Notes under the pieces: model-generated | Databases searched by the model: none | What the model was told of the DNA's origin: nothing | The model's input: the letters and a program-made list of their open reading frames with translations, nothing else | Program-made: the position numbers and the translations under genes | NCBI RefSeq assembly: GCF_947623445.1 | Contig: NC_135242.1 | Coordinates: 20,212,001 to 20,276,000, forward strand | Direction of reading: 5' to 3' | DNA from: Clavelina lepadiformis | Lineage: Eukaryota; Chordata; Ascidiacea; Aplousobranchia; Clavelinidae | Length of the DNA: 64,000 bases | In this document: in pieces, positions 22,450-35,564 of the stretch | Position numbering within the stretch: position 1 is the stretch's first letter | Layout: the number at the start of each line of letters is the position of its first letter

Positions 22450-24440
22450 TACATGCACAGCTATAATACCATAGTGGTAATAGTACCACCAATCTATGGC
22501 AGCACAAAAAAAGTCTGTCAAGCTCATAATAGCTGTAATCCAGACCTTACAAATAGAAAGACAAAAATTGAAAGTACTGAAGCAATTAATTGTGCACGTT
22601 TACAAATCTGTGAATTTTTCGACAATTGCACTGATGGTGACAACTCTGCGACATGCAAAACTTGTGGAATAGTTGTAAAACAGTCATCATCAAAAGTACA
22701 ACCAACCTTTGGATGCATAAAAAGCGCTGTGACAAGTGCAAAGAGATTATAATAAATACAAAAAATGAATACCAGCATTCTTGTGTATGGAATTACTTTG
22801 ACAAAAGCCCTGTTGATAACTGATTGGTTATGTGCAAGACATGCCAACAAGTAATACGGCGTCCTGCTGGAAACACAACTAATTTTTGGCCGCATAAACG
22901 GAAATGTACAGTGTCACAGGCTGCATTAACGGCCCCCAGGGCCAGACAAACTCTCCGGAAAGATTGCTGAAATCAAGGGTTCAAAATTTCAACGACACCA
23001 AACTACCACAATATTTTAAATGACTCAGTCCATCTGTTGCTCTATGCAAAAAGTGCAGTTACAAGATTAGATATAAACGGAAAGATAAACATGACCTCTG
23101 GGTTCATGTTGGGAGCTGTTATTTTGCTCCAAAGCTTTTTGATGGCAGTAGTTAGCAACACAGTTTTCAGAATCTATGTGTTTTGAGACTTTTACTACCA
23201 ATTCTGCATTATCTATAACAGAAGATCTGCCATCTCTTGGCATTCTTCAAGGAACAGGCTTAGAATACTTTTAATGCAAAACTATGATTTTAACAAAGTC
23301 TGTGATTCCTTGTATAAAGCAATCAGTTTTTTATCATTGAAGGCGTCTATCGAAAATTTACTATCACTCGTATTTTTGTATAAGGCTGGTTTTCCAGTAA
23401 CAGAAATTCACAAGATGCGATCAAAGCCGAGTGCACCGAAGTTCTGAGTCTTCATATCTATTAGGTGTAGTCAAACCACTTGAAGTTATAAAAGATGAAA
23501 CACTGGACTGGATGTCGAATCTAATGATGCTGCACCGCCTATTCGAGCTGAGAAATGCCATTTCGATTAAATTATGAATGAAACCAGCAGTGTGCATGGG
23601 AAATGTTGTTTTATGAAAGATGTTGACTGGAAATTAGCCATCTTGATTATAAACATTTTTAGCAAATTTGAGCAGGCAATGAAGGTCTTAAAGACTTCAT
23701 TTTTGGGTCAAGTTCTACCAGTTATGCAAATCCTAGAAAATGACCTTAAAATTTTCTGAGATTTCTGTGGCCAATTGTTTGTCATAGTTTAAAAGCTTTT
23801 GTAACATCTTTGCAGGTGTCACTCAGAAATCAAATTGATAGCATTTTTCAAAATGGGCACTATTGTACAAATTGACACTATTGGGCAAATACTGTTGTAT
23901 CCTGCTTTCTAAATCCAAGGTAAAAATATACTTGATAAGTGACTAAGAACTGTGAACATGTAAATTAAAAAGTTAAACTGGCTTCTTTATACTATTGTTT
24001 CTTTAACGATATGCTTTTGCTTATTATTTAAATTTTCTGTTTCATAAATGTAGAAATGATTTGCCATCACCAAATCGTCAACAAACTATAGATACAGTCA
24101 CGACACCATTAATATATGGCCAGAGCATTGAACCTAATGCTATGTACGTTATTGCGCCCTTGCTTCAACCAGAAAAAGTGGATGAAATAGATGCTGTAGA
24201 TCAATATGCTACCACAGTGTTTCAAGACGATATAAATCCAATAAGTTTCTGGATAAAGGAAGCTGATGATGAAGGTCGGCCTTGTCTTTCCAGACTTGTG
24301 CTAAATTACCTCACCATTGCAGCTTCTGTCACTTCTACAAATAAGCAGCTATTTAATGCTTCAATTTTTTATTCTGTAGCAGTTAGTGTCGAAGAAAATG
24401 CAATGATTGAAGACTTTTATTTCTTCGTCTAACCAGTTTC
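22450..24440 (+). mobile_element. Decayed hAT transposase
   Basis: The 5' part (22620-22940) holds two degraded BED-type zinc-finger remnants: CKTCGIVVKQ followed by a lost His/Cys half, and CKTCQQVIRR with PHKRKC. The middle (23574-23760) encodes an RNase-H-like segment (KFEQAMKVLKTSFLGQVLPV). The 3' part (24061-24432) encodes the C-terminal hAT dimerisation region (ISFWIKEADDEGRPCLSRLV, then NYLTIAASV). Numerous stops and frame changes show the copy is inactive. It looks like an ancient autonomous hAT element. The ends could not be placed with confidence. Confidence 0.75.
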
Positions 24441-25441
24441 ATCTGGAAGTGTTTAGTTTAATGTGTAGTAAATTAATGCTAGACTGTATTATGTTTATTT
24501 CATTTCCATGTTTAAACCAACAGTTTTCAGTAAAAGGTTGCTTTGTGTCTGATGTTTTTTGTGTGTTTGAGATTATTATCAATTTAAGTGTGGGAGTTAC
24601 CATTTATGTTTCCATCCAATCTGTACAAATGGTGAAATGTTCCAAGTTATGTGGTAATTTAAGTAAGACAGGTCAAGTACTTTCGCACTGATTTAAGATT
24701 TCAAGTGAGATTCTGACAGTACTTCTGAAGATACAAGACCACAAGTGATTCTGGAAAACCTTCACATACTCAACACAATCTACCTAAAAAATTTGTTTTA
24801 ACACATGAACAACAACACAATTAGTAAGATCTTGTATTAAAAAGAAATACTTAGTGAATTTAAGCTCAAATCAAAGCTTTTGTAGGTCAAGATCCTATTA
24901 GTATGTATATCTAGTCCAGCAAATTTGGCAAATTAAAATAAAACAAAGCGTGTTAACCTACTACATTCTGCTTACCAACAGTTAACTTGAAGAACAAGCA
25001 AGGATGTTAACGTAACACTTTACAACTTCATGTAATAACTGCACTGAAGTGTAAAACTAAAAATACAACAAAACAAATAAAGTATTTGCAATGAAAACAG
25101 AAAAATTATAAAAACGCAACTTCTGGCAAGTTGTGAAATATATTGCATTTGTCAACGACTGATGTTTTTTGGATTTCTTTATATGGTTAACTGAGTACAG
25201 TAACCATTTCCAAGTACATGTCTATCTGCAGCTTTAAAAACATAAATAGGCAATGATATAATAATGTTATTTACAAAAATTTTGGAGTTTATATAGAACC
25301 TAACAATATAGTTGCTTGAAACAAAAACTTGCATTTTAAATGCAATGTGTTCAACTAAAAAAAAGACACCATGCATTGATGTATAAGGACCAATTGAAGT
25401 AATAATAGCAAAAATAATGAACAAAATAAAATGAATAACAA
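24441..25441. other. Intergenic between hAT relic and LMBR1
   Basis: AT-rich sequence with no supported gene. It must contain the 3'UTR of the minus-strand LMBR1 gene, whose stop is at 25442. Short ORFs here show no recognisable domain. Confidence 0.5.
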
Positions 25442-28400
25442 TTAGCTTGTAACATGGCCGTTTTCTCTAATAGGTTGCTTGCGCTTTCTCACAGTCAAGG
25501 CTGCTTTACGCGATGGAGTGCATAAAAAGGTACATTTGTTGTCTATATGTAAAGATTCAGTCAAAGTTTCCAATTGTTCCTGTGAATCTAGAAGAGGTGA
25601 TTTTTTCATCATTGCCTCCGCAGATACACTTGAATTGGCTGAAGTCTCTGGTGACGATTGCATAGTTTTCACCTTTTTCGATTTTGGCACTGGTGTTCCA
25701 GGTACTTTTTCATGTTTCTTTGATAGCTTTTCACTGATTAAAACTGCGCTGGATTCTAAAAAAAACAGTTAAGATTATTGCATGAAAGTTGTAATCAGTG
25801 TAAAACAAGCATATTCCATGGGCTTACGTAAAGCTTTGAGAAGTTCTCTGCGCATCTTGCTTGTCATTTTGTTTACAAGGCAAAGCGCCGTGGTAATGGC
25901 AAAAATAACATTGAAAGACAACACTATGTAGAAATTGCCAAGCCAGTAAAATTTTCCAAAATTCCCTTGTAAGTCAAAATCAGTGATGCCTAAAAATGAA
26001 TTTAAACAATTGTGTTTGATAAACAATCATAATAGATGTTTGTTTGCCAACAAGAATGCTTAAGAATTGTGAAATTGAATATTGAAGTCTATTACAATGA
26101 AATATCCAAACATAGTGCATGTATAACATGCTGTAGTGCATATCTAATGTACAGTACATGTATAACAGGATTTATGAATCAAACACTTGCCTAAAACGCG
26201 AGACAACACCGGTAATGAAGGACCAATAAGTTGCAAAACTAAACAGTTAAGAATAATTTTTGTCATGGTTGTCTCTTGCACTTGAGGTTTCAGTAAACGA
26301 AAGCCTGGTAGGTTGTACAAGCCAACAACAGAGGCAAGCAGCAGATAAAATATGACACAGACTTCAAGAATTGTTCCAACAATACCAAATGAAGACAGTG
26401 AGTTAGCTCCTAATGAATACATGTGGGATTTTACAGCTGGTGTCGGTATGGAATTTAAAACAGCTTCTTTCTCTTTTTGTTTTGACGACCAAAACTTCCA
26501 TTTCCACCACCAGTGAGTGTCCACATCTGCTTCAGCATCCTTTTGAAAAAATAACCCATCCACCTTCCTTTCGATATTTATGCTCCTGAAAAAAAAACAG
26601 TGCCTTATTGTTACTGTATTTATTGGAGTTTTGTATGCTTGCATGTATGGTGTTAAATTGTACGTTTTTTATTGCAACGAACTTAATTTCATGACCCTAT
26701 CAAACCATTTGGCATGTTGTAATACAATGGTAATTATGTAATCGGTTGATGCTCATGGTACTTTATGACAATTAATAAAAATAATTTTAAGCTTTAATAT
26801 AGTCTGAGATATAAACCGACCCTGGCATACAACCAACAGAAAAACAGATACATTTTGGTGCTTTAAAACGGCCAAAATAGCCTCTAATTTTACTCATAAG
26901 AGAAGGACATCTGTGTAATTACAGATTCAAGAAATAATCCAGTCATCCAGTCCTTATTAAAAAAAGCAGAAATGTTAATCATCACTTCTACAACCAGCTC
27001 AATATAAATTATTGTGTTGCCAACTTCCTGTAAATTTACGTCACAACTGCATTTGCCCGCGCAAAATAATAACTTAAAATCATGCTCAAAAAGAATAGAC
27101 GCATGTTCCAATCCTCTTTATGTCACTCTTTATCATGGTTTGAACAACTTTACGCAGATTGGGTCTAAACTTTATGACGTCCAACTCTGACATCCAACAA
27201 CAATCATAACAATCTAAGTATATACAGTAATTTTGTTTGGACAGTATGTTCGAATTACAGTCTACGGTTTTGGCTCTTGTTTTCATTCAATATATGAGTC
27301 GTATTTCCCAATGCTTTGTTCTTATATTCGAATTGCTTCTAGAAACAATATTAATTCCATGCAATATCAGTACAATGTCGTCACCAATTTTGAAATAACT
27401 ACTGGTTCTTCTACAGTGTGTGCTGTGGCCCTGTGGTGGGAAGCCAGTGCTTTAACATACCTATAATCTTTTCTGTAATCCTCCCACACAGTACTTGGGT
27501 GCAGTTCATGATCTCCAATGAACACAAGTTTTAAGACATGAATCGAAACCTTAAAACATTAACTTTTAATGTTTTGCTCACAAAGGAAATTTTTTACCAT
27601 AGGTGCTAACATTTGCAAAACATAGCATTTTTGCACAATACTTACCAAAAACAGAGCAAGTGCAGTAAGAGCAAGCAGAATAAGCATTGTAAGTGGAAAG
27701 GCCAAATTACGCTCAAAGGCAGAAGCCTTTTTCCGCCGTTCCAGTTTTTTTCGTGACTGTTTAACTGATTCTAACTTTTTTACCAAGGAAGCTTTTTCTT
27801 CAGAGGTAATTCGTTTCAGAGAGGATTCAGATGTCAGCTTGATTTTTAAGGCATTCTAAACACAATAACGTTATATTGTCGGTTGCTATCGTCAATCACA
27901 TAAAAATCCAATAAATATAAACAAAATTTAGATCATGTAAACTACTATAATAGCCCAAGAAGCAATATTTAACTTTGATATTGTTTCCACATACTGTTCA
28001 AAATACCTCTTCCATTTCTTCTGTTTCAATTTTGCTCTCATTATTTTCAAATATTTTTGGCTTCACAAGAAGATGACCAACAGAATCAAAAAGAATAGTA
28101 AATCCAAACGGGGCACATGCAGCAAGCATGAAAATAACACAGGCACAAATGAGAAAAGAATATAGATATTGCAAATAATATTCTCCCACCATCATTAGGA
28201 TATCCTGAAAAATATCACATGTCATATTGCTGATACTGATTTTGAATAATGTATATATCTACTAAGCCAACAAGAAGGAAGTTTTTTGGTAAATACATAT
28301 AATTTTACAGTTTCAAGCAAATACACCAAATAAAACTTTTCGCATCGGTCAGCCAGTCAGGACAGATATAGTGTACTGCATGACTAACGTTTAGCCATTT

Positions 28401-29867
28401 GGCAACAAATATAAATTTATATAACGCTTTAAGATGAGAAACTTGAATGACAGACATTACGCGCAGCAAGCAAGACGAAAGTAACTTACTAAAAATTACC
28501 ATAGTGATACAACAACATACCTGAGCAGAATCATCATTGTCAACAAAGGCAAGTGCTAATACAGCCAGGCCAAAAACAACGGCAGCCAGTAAAAGTAGCA
28601 CAGTGATTGTCTCATACACTCGTGGCATTAAGCCACGACGTTGACCGGTAAAACCCTCAGACTCGGTGAAGAAATAAGAAAACGGAAGTAATACAAAAAG
28701 CGATGTGTTACTTAAGATAAAAATCCATTTCCAAAAAGCTAATAAAAACAATTGCAATTATTACAGTGTGGAGTAAATGCATTGGTATTTTAGCAAGGTA
28801 TAGCATTAGATTTATATATAGTTAGACGAAGTTAATTCAAACATTTTTGTTTCGTCAAAAAACGTCATTTTAGCAATGGTATCCAGATAATCGAAATCAA
28901 AAGAATATTACAGTGAAATCAATTGATATAAGATAGCATGTAATTAAGCCTGTCATACTAATTAAAGACTCAAAAAAACTGTATTGAAGATCCATCTACG
29001 TCCACAACCACAAAAAATAAGTAAAGAAATTTAGAAAATTGGTCATTGACTGCGGCTAAAACAAAGTTTGATTTGTGACAGGTATGAAGATTCAATCCAT
29101 AAATAGGTAACATTTCGATTCAAAGGGGCAAAATCAATTGCTAGCAGTGTCAAGTTGGATGGTTGGGATTTTTTTTCAAGGTTCGGATAAACGAGGTCTG
29201 ACAGTAAATGTACAAGTGTACATGTATGCAAATAGCAGCCCAGACTACAACAAAGCAAATAGTAGGCTTGGTATCAAATCATTGGTCTAAAACTTACTAT
29301 GTACCAGAGCTCCATTTAGCCACTGAACCCAGTAGCTATCTGGGTACAAATGAACAACTTCATTTCCAAGCATAGACATTGGCAACATCAGCACGGAGCC
29401 AAAAGAAACAGACAACGAAAAGGTGCACAGATAAAATGATATCCTAGAAAAATTACAAATTGCACTATTTTGCAATCAACAACATAAGCTACATAGAAAG
29501 AAGCATTTACTAAATCAATGTTAATTTAACATAACAACTGTTGAAGTGCAAGGAACCTGTATGCTTTAGCATCTTCATCTTCAGCATAAAGTCCAACTCT
29601 TTCTTTCTTTTGATGGTATGATGCCACAACCACGTAAGAGAAAAGAAAAAGCACCACGAAAGTTAACAGATTAATAATATATTCTCTCACCTGTAAAAAA
29701 ACACAGTTTTTATCATATTTCAAGCTATAGTAACTGAAAAACATAGGCAGTCTGTGTACTACTGCAGTGACGGCATAGGTGTTACTCACCACATTATTAA
29801 ACTCTTCTTCAATTTCTTCGATGCTCTGCTGCTTAATTTCAGCACTCGCTGTCTCCCACTCAAACAT
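25442..29867 (-). CDS. LMBR1: LMBR1/LMBR1L family multipass membrane protein
   Basis: About ten exons from ATG at 29867 to TAA at 25442. In order: MFEWETASAEIKQQSIEEIE; TM1 in VREYIINLLTFVVLFLFSYV; DEDAKAYR; TM2 plus NEVVHLYPDSYWVQWLNGAL; the family hallmark PFSYFFTESEGF with RVYETITVLLLL; then LLVKPKIFENNES. The coiled-coil stretch KKLERRKKASAFERNLAFPL follows, then FGIVGTILEVCVIFYLLLAS, and NFGKFYWLGNFYIV before a polar tail. These match LMBR1 and its paralogue LMBR1L (lipocalin-interacting membrane receptor), which has nine or so TM segments. LMBR1L has been linked to lipocalin uptake and to Wnt/ER-associated degradation. One exon (about 26420-26590) adds an unusual Trp-rich charged loop not obvious in vertebrate relatives. 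A pre-duplication orthologue of both paralogues is likely. Exact splice borders were only partly worked out. Confidence 0.9.
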
Positions 29868-31999
29868 TTGCAGGTATCAATGATTTTGTGATTAATGAGA
29901 ACATTTGTGTAATTCATGCGACACTTTAAAAACAAATTGGCATTTGCTAGTGAAAATGAACACACCAGTACCTAAAGCACTTTCATTATATCGACTTAAT
30001 ATCAGAGCAGAGCACAGTATACAATAAAAGTATTAGCACCACAAAACTTACCTAGTATTTCCAACTTTTGTTCGTTTAGGTATATATATATGTTTTTCAA
30101 TGTTGTTTTCAGTTTACAACATTATGTTACGGTAAAACTAAAGAAATAATAGAAAGCTGAGCATGTCATACATATAGCAGAAGTTGAGACCTGTTAACAT
30201 GTTACATAGAAGTAATAAATAATAAATTAGAAGCTGTCACTAATAGCCAAACATTTTATATATGTATATAGTGCACAACGTTAACAGAATTATAATCACA
30301 CATAGCAATAAAATTAATATAGCAACAGTAGCAACAAAATCAGTAAACTTAAGATTTAAGCCATGGCATATTAGAATAATGTTTACATAATGCATATATT
30401 TTCCAAATTAGTTAAAAGGCTCATTTTAAGAAATAATTCCATCGGATTGAATCATGAAACACTTTTTCACAATAGAGCGGCACTTACAGCAAGAAAAAGC
30501 ATTTAAAATATGATAATTTGCAATATGCAAAAAAACACTTGAAATCAGAACTTTTTTATGTATTTATAAGAGAACAGCGTTTAAGTGATTCACAGCTCTG
30601 TGCACATAAATACATAAAAGATTAATGAGATAAAAATTTGTTAATAAACAAATGTATAAATATAGAAACGAAAACTAAATGCTTGTTATTTATAAGTAAA
30701 TTAAAGAATATGTGCACCACTTCCAAGAAGGTGAAAGTAATAATTTTTTTGACCCTAAAATGATGTAATACCAAACTAGGAACACTATTAATTACAAGCT
30801 ACTAAAGCGCCAGGATACAAAAAACATATGATTGATGGTAGATATTTATTTTTTAAAGGTTACCATACAGTGCATTATATTTAAAACGTAACATACCATG
30901 AAATATACATTAACAGTAGATATTCTGTTAATAATACTTTATTAGATACCAATACGAGTATATAACCAGGGCTTTGGAGCCGGAGCCCCGGAGCCGTGCA
31001 TATTCAACGAAGCTGGAGCTCTACATGAAATTCAAATGGAGCTGGAGCCCATTGTTTGAAAAATAGCTCCAGCTCCGATGTATTTCATAAGATGCTATGC
31101 TACTAGCCTACTACTATTGGCTGAATTCACATAATTTAACAGCAACCCTTCACAAAATTAAGAATTGTTGCCTCTTTGGGGCCACCTTTTCTAACTAACC
31201 ACGTTGCTGGGGATTTGACAGCAGAGCATTCACATGTTCATAGCTGCACAGTTTTTGACGTAATGGAGCCGGAGCTAATTTATGATAAAAAAGAGCTTCG
31301 GAGCTGGAGCAATTTAACATTTACGCCTGCTCCAAAGCCCTGTGTATAACCATCAAAAATTTGAAAAAAAGCACACCAAATCATGGCTATAATCCTCAAA
31401 ATGGGAATTAAAAACAAAGATGGCAACAAACAGTGTTACTTTAATCCTTTTGAAGTGTTTGTAATCATCATGTAGAATATTCTTCACAAAATACAAGAAA
31501 TATAAATTTTTGTGGCAGTTTGACATATTTGTTTAAACATAGTCAAGTCACGGAAAAGTGACTGTTTATAAAACAGCAATTTCAGATATAATTGAAGTTA
31601 ATATCAGGACAGGAATACATTAGAACTATTTATGTTTTCAGAATATTCAAGCCTCACCTGAAAAATCGATGAACAAACTGGCTTAAAACACTAAATGGAA
31701 ATGTATCTATGCACAAAGCTGTGACAATTGATATTACCAAATTGACTGAATAACAGTAGTTTTGACTTTATTTTAATTAATTACAACCTCAAGAAATCTA
31801 CTGAACAACCAATAATATGAAATATTTAATTATATTTGTTTACAAAATATTACAATAAAAATGCAACAAGCACAGGAATGCTTCAAAAGAGAAATAATAG
31901 AAGTATTACACACTAACAAATACTGATGGAATGCAGCACATTCTACAACAATTCAAGCAAACTAAAAAAATAAATTCTATGAAGAAAATACAACATGTT
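29868..31999. other. Intergenic between LMBR1 and NCKIPSD
   Basis: AT-rich, with no coding segment recognised. Holds the LMBR1 promoter side, the NCKIPSD 3' end and the hAT MITE at 30967-31342. Confidence 0.5.
30967..31342. mobile_element. 376-bp hAT-like MITE with GGAGC arrays
   Basis: Ends CAGGGCTTTGGAGC and GCTCCAAAGCCCTG (the latter interrupted by CT in the right arm) form inverted repeats. Flanks TATATAAC (30959-30966) and TGTATAAC (31343-31350) match at 7 of 8 bases, as expected for an 8-bp target duplication. Subterminal GGAGCTGGAGC/GCTCCAGCTCC repeats are typical of some hAT MITEs and can form strong secondary structure. No coding capacity. Confidence 0.85.
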
Positions 32000-33850
32000 T
32001 TACACTAAACAATCCTTATGCTCTTGTAAAATAATATTAACAATTCTCTTATCAAACTCAACATTTGTTTGCAGATTGTCCTCTATGAAGGCATCTTCAT
32101 CCCTTATGCGTTCCAACACAGACAAAATTTCATTTCCTTTGTGCTTGGTTTCATGGTAGGATGAACGTTTCAACACATTGAGCAACAAATCCAAATACTC
32201 TGTTCTTAATTTGTCACCCGGTGAAAGATCAGAAATGTTTCGTGTAAGAATATCTATCAGAACCAATAAGTCATTGGTATAGAGAAAAGACTGGGCTGTG
32301 TCATCACGTGAAAAAATATCTTGAAGAAACTTCACAACAGAATGAGGAGGTGGGCAATCGTTGGCCTCACAAGTAACCACCGGGTCATCTCCCCTGTTGA
32401 CCAGTAGCATTATTTTCTCACTAAGAGTAGTGCTTGATTGTCCGGTAACTACTGCATTCAACGTCAGATTATCTTGTGGAATAAGAAAGTGTAAGTTAAT
32501 GGAAAGAATGAGACGGACGAAGATGTCACCAACTTGATCTTGAGAATCCTCTTCTAAACCATTTTCAATGCATTTTAAGAGAAAACCAATAAACTTTTCT
32601 CCAACAGTGTCATAATAACCTACAGGAACTGGTTCTCCTGTGGAAAACACCATACTCAGCACCAATGCTGAAAAACATATCCTTTGAATGTCATCACAGT
32701 GTTCTGTGATATCTCGAACAAGTTCATCTGGTAAAACAGTTGGCAAAAGAGCAGATATAAACTTCGTTGACAGGGAACAAATCACACCTAAAACCTGCAA
32801 CACTAAGATTCTGATGCTAACCCTAGACTCCATTTGGTGATAAACTGTGAGCATAGTTACAGATTGGCAGTCATCTTTCAATAGCTCATTGATACAGTCC
32901 TCCTTATTTCCATTTGATAATGACTCAATAATATCGTTTAAAATAGTTGTAATTTTCTGTTTGTCATCTTCAATGGCCCAATTCCTTTGTTGTGCATCAT
33001 CTTTTATTTCTGTCAGATTAGCGAGGGCAAGACCTAACTTCTCTATATTGGGATCAGACATGATTTCAGCTGTGGGTAACACCTCAACAATTTCATTCAT
33101 GACGTTTGATATTGATGGGATGCTTTCCCCAATCATTTTGGCAATAGACGCAACCAATTCTCTTGAACGTCCTTCTCTGAGTTTTGTTTGCTCTTGAACT
33201 AAATGGACCAAATCCTCACCCAGATGATTTGGAATGCCAACTACTATGTTTGAGCGGTCAGCTGCAAAATTATCTTCTTGTGTTTTTAATGATACAGTTT
33301 CAGTATGGCTGGCTTCCAGGACAAACTCTTCAACAGCTTTGCTCACTCCTTCAGTACATACAGATGTATTGAAAGATTGCAATTGTTGTGGTTGACTTAA
33401 TGCTGTTTCCTGGTTTAAAGAAATACTTCTTGGTGGTGGCGGAGGAGTGATAGTACATTGCACAGGTGGTGCAGGAGCTTGTCTTTTTGAGTGATTTTGC
33501 TTGTTATGCTTCATTGAAGTCAGTGTTTCATCTTTGTGCTTTGTCAACTTTTTTAACAAACTCTGCTGTTGATCTGAAAGCCTGCCATTTTCAGCTGAAG
33601 CATAAACTGCAGCTATCGCTCGATCAACAGATTGCAGCACAACATCTTTTGAGTCATACTTGTGATCTAATTTAACATAAGTTACCGGAACATACCCTAT
33701 TTTTCCATCAGCATTCGAAGCAAGCCACCAAGAGTCATTGGTTTTCTCAAGAACACAAAGAATGTCTCCATTATTAATTGGCAAAGTGTGGCTACCGCCT
33801 TTACGGCCACTGTAGCTGTGTATGGCTTTGTACATCTTCACCATGCACAT
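32000..33850 (-). CDS. NCKIPSD: NCK-interacting SH3 protein (NCKIPSD/SPIN90), single exon
   Basis: One uninterrupted 616-codon frame. The family's usual N-terminus (human MYRALYAF) aligns with MYKAIHSYSGRKGG, so the true start may be the third Met at 33835 rather than 33850. An SH3 domain spans residues 6-60 (WWLASNADGKIGYVPVTYV). A short proline-rich segment (residues 128-145, TPPPPPRS) follows. The C-terminal leucine-rich region runs from about 215 to 605 and contains KDDAQQRNWAIEDD, NRGDDPV, PPHSVVKFLQDIF and LSPGDKLRTEYLDLL. SPIN90 binds Nck and N-WASP and activates the Arp2/3 complex to nucleate linear actin filaments; it localises to the cortex and endocytic sites. It is shorter than human (722 aa) mainly in the proline-rich linker. 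The vertebrate gene is multi-exon, so the lack of introns here is unusual. The frame is intact. Confidence 0.95.
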   Translation of the reverse strand: MCMVKMYKAIHSYSGRKGGSHTLPINNGDILCVLEKTNDSWWLASNADGKIGYVPVTYVKLDHKYDSKDVVLQSVDRAIAAVYASAENGRLSDQQQSLLKKLTKHKDETLTSMKHNKQNHSKRQAPAPPVQCTITPPPPPRSISLNQETALSQPQQLQSFNTSVCTEGVSKAVEEFVLEASHTETVSLKTQEDNFAADRSNIVVGIPNHLGEDLVHLVQEQTKLREGRSRELVASIAKMIGESIPSISNVMNEIVEVLPTAEIMSDPNIEKLGLALANLTEIKDDAQQRNWAIEDDKQKITTILNDIIESLSNGNKEDCINELLKDDCQSVTMLTVYHQMESRVSIRILVLQVLGVICSLSTKFISALLPTVLPDELVRDITEHCDDIQRICFSALVLSMVFSTGEPVPVGYYDTVGEKFIGFLLKCIENGLEEDSQDQVGDIFVRLILSINLHFLIPQDNLTLNAVVTGQSSTTLSEKIMLLVNRGDDPVVTCEANDCPPPHSVVKFLQDIFSRDDTAQSFLYTNDLLVLIDILTRNISDLSPGDKLRTEYLDLLLNVLKRSSYHETKHKGNEILSVLERIRDEDAFIEDNLQTNVEFDKRIVNIILQEHKDCLV

Positions 33851-34098
33851 GTAAGCACCTTAGTTAAATAAAAGCAAATTAGTACTGATAACCTAGTAAA
33901 ATATAGTGTTCAAAAATAAATAATGCAGTATATTTGAAAAAAGATAACAAAAAATGCATGAAGCAATGCTAGTTTATTCACCCTGTAATGTGCGAAAGAT
34001 ATTTGAAAGACATATCCATAAGACAACTTGAACATATATATAATACTTTATCATATAGATCTTTTTACAATGCCATCTGCCATATTCAAATGAGAGTA

Positions 34099-34363
34099 TC
34101 TCGGACTGTGGAGTATGGCAGTTTTCACCAAAACTTTGGATGTGCAAAGGCCAAACTGCAGTGCACAACCAATGTATCGTAGTTTGTGGCCAAAGCCGAG
34201 ATGGGCAAAGTGTGGTTTTTTAGTATTTTTTTGGTGAAAAGACAACAAAAAACAACGTCTTTTTTAAAAACTGCAATTCCCCTACTTGTGTAGCGATGTG
34301 CAGTACCATTAGCATTTCGGCCAAAACTTTTTGGGTGTGAACCTACCACACTCTACATGCTGG
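34099..34363. mobile_element. MITE (GACTG-TATGGCA family), copy 2
   Basis: The left end CGGACTGTGGAGTATGGCAG and the right end, read in reverse, CCAGCATGTAGAGTGTGGTA form imperfect inverted repeats. The interior shares TTTTCACCAAAACTTTGGAT-type sequence with copies at 4558-4878 and 54375-54669. No clear target duplication was seen. Lies just upstream of NCKIPSD. Confidence 0.6.
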
Positions 34364-35564
34364 GGTATGTCTACCTCTGATCTAGCTTTAACAACGGGAA
34401 ACAGCAAAATTTTTCAACATTTTATTAAAGCTGTAAAGTGTTTAAAAAAGTACTAGGATAAATATTATAGTTTTTACTACATATGTTGCACAATGCTTCA
34501 AGAACACACAAAAAAAATTGTCTATTTTATTGTTTACATATGTTTTCTTTATGTTCTGTGGCTATATTGGTAACGTTGAAACATACAAAATGCCCGGGCA
34601 TTTTTCGCTGAAGTACCAATTTGGGGAATCACGACTCATAATGGAAAGTGTGGCACATGCACGCACGAGATTTATTAACATGCACACATGATATTTTACT
34701 CATCATGCCGAGTTACAATAAACAAAGAAAAACAGATTGTTTGATTGCCAATTTACAATAAACAAACAAAGCATTTAGTCTTCAGTGAACATCATCATTC
34801 ATCACACAAAATTTAAGTGATTGCACACATGATTTCTCATTAAAAAGTGCCATACTAACCAGTCGGAATCACTAGGACAGTGAATCTTTACTAATTTATG
34901 AAACCTGTCGATCTATATGTTGGTACCATATACCCCCATTCTGTACACCAGCTACGGGACTCCAATGTCAAAATGATATGATTGTTTTTAAACTTGAAAA
35001 TAAACGCCAACCTTTAACACTGATGTGCATGTTTCATTATAAGTTTGGATTGTTCAGTTTCAGAATATTTGAAATAAACAAACCTCAATTCTAGCGTAGA
35101 TGTTTCGTTGACATTACCCATTGGTGACATTGACCCATTCTGTTCATCAATTATATGAGGCCTACTAGGCTATTACAATATTATGACTCTTAACAAGCAG
35201 ATAAATGTGAAGTATGAGCATTCAAGTAGACGTTACAAAATACGTTTAAACATGAAATTTCTAGCTTACAAGCAATCGGTATGTTTATGGTGTAAATGTA
35301 TCATAATTATAAATAAGTATACACACAAACTGACATAAACATGCCTGTAATACTTTAACATACCGTAATTACTCATTTTTATTAATCAATTAACTAGTAA
35401 AACTGACTTAAACATAACTAATGTTTATGACAATATGGCTGGCCTCTTAATCAGGACTTCTCTTTCCAGTAATGCCCGACCCCTATTCATACATCGATGA
35501 CGTATGACCCCTTTTCAGGTGTCCCTAATGTGACCATAATGTAAATGAAATATCCTACTGTGAT

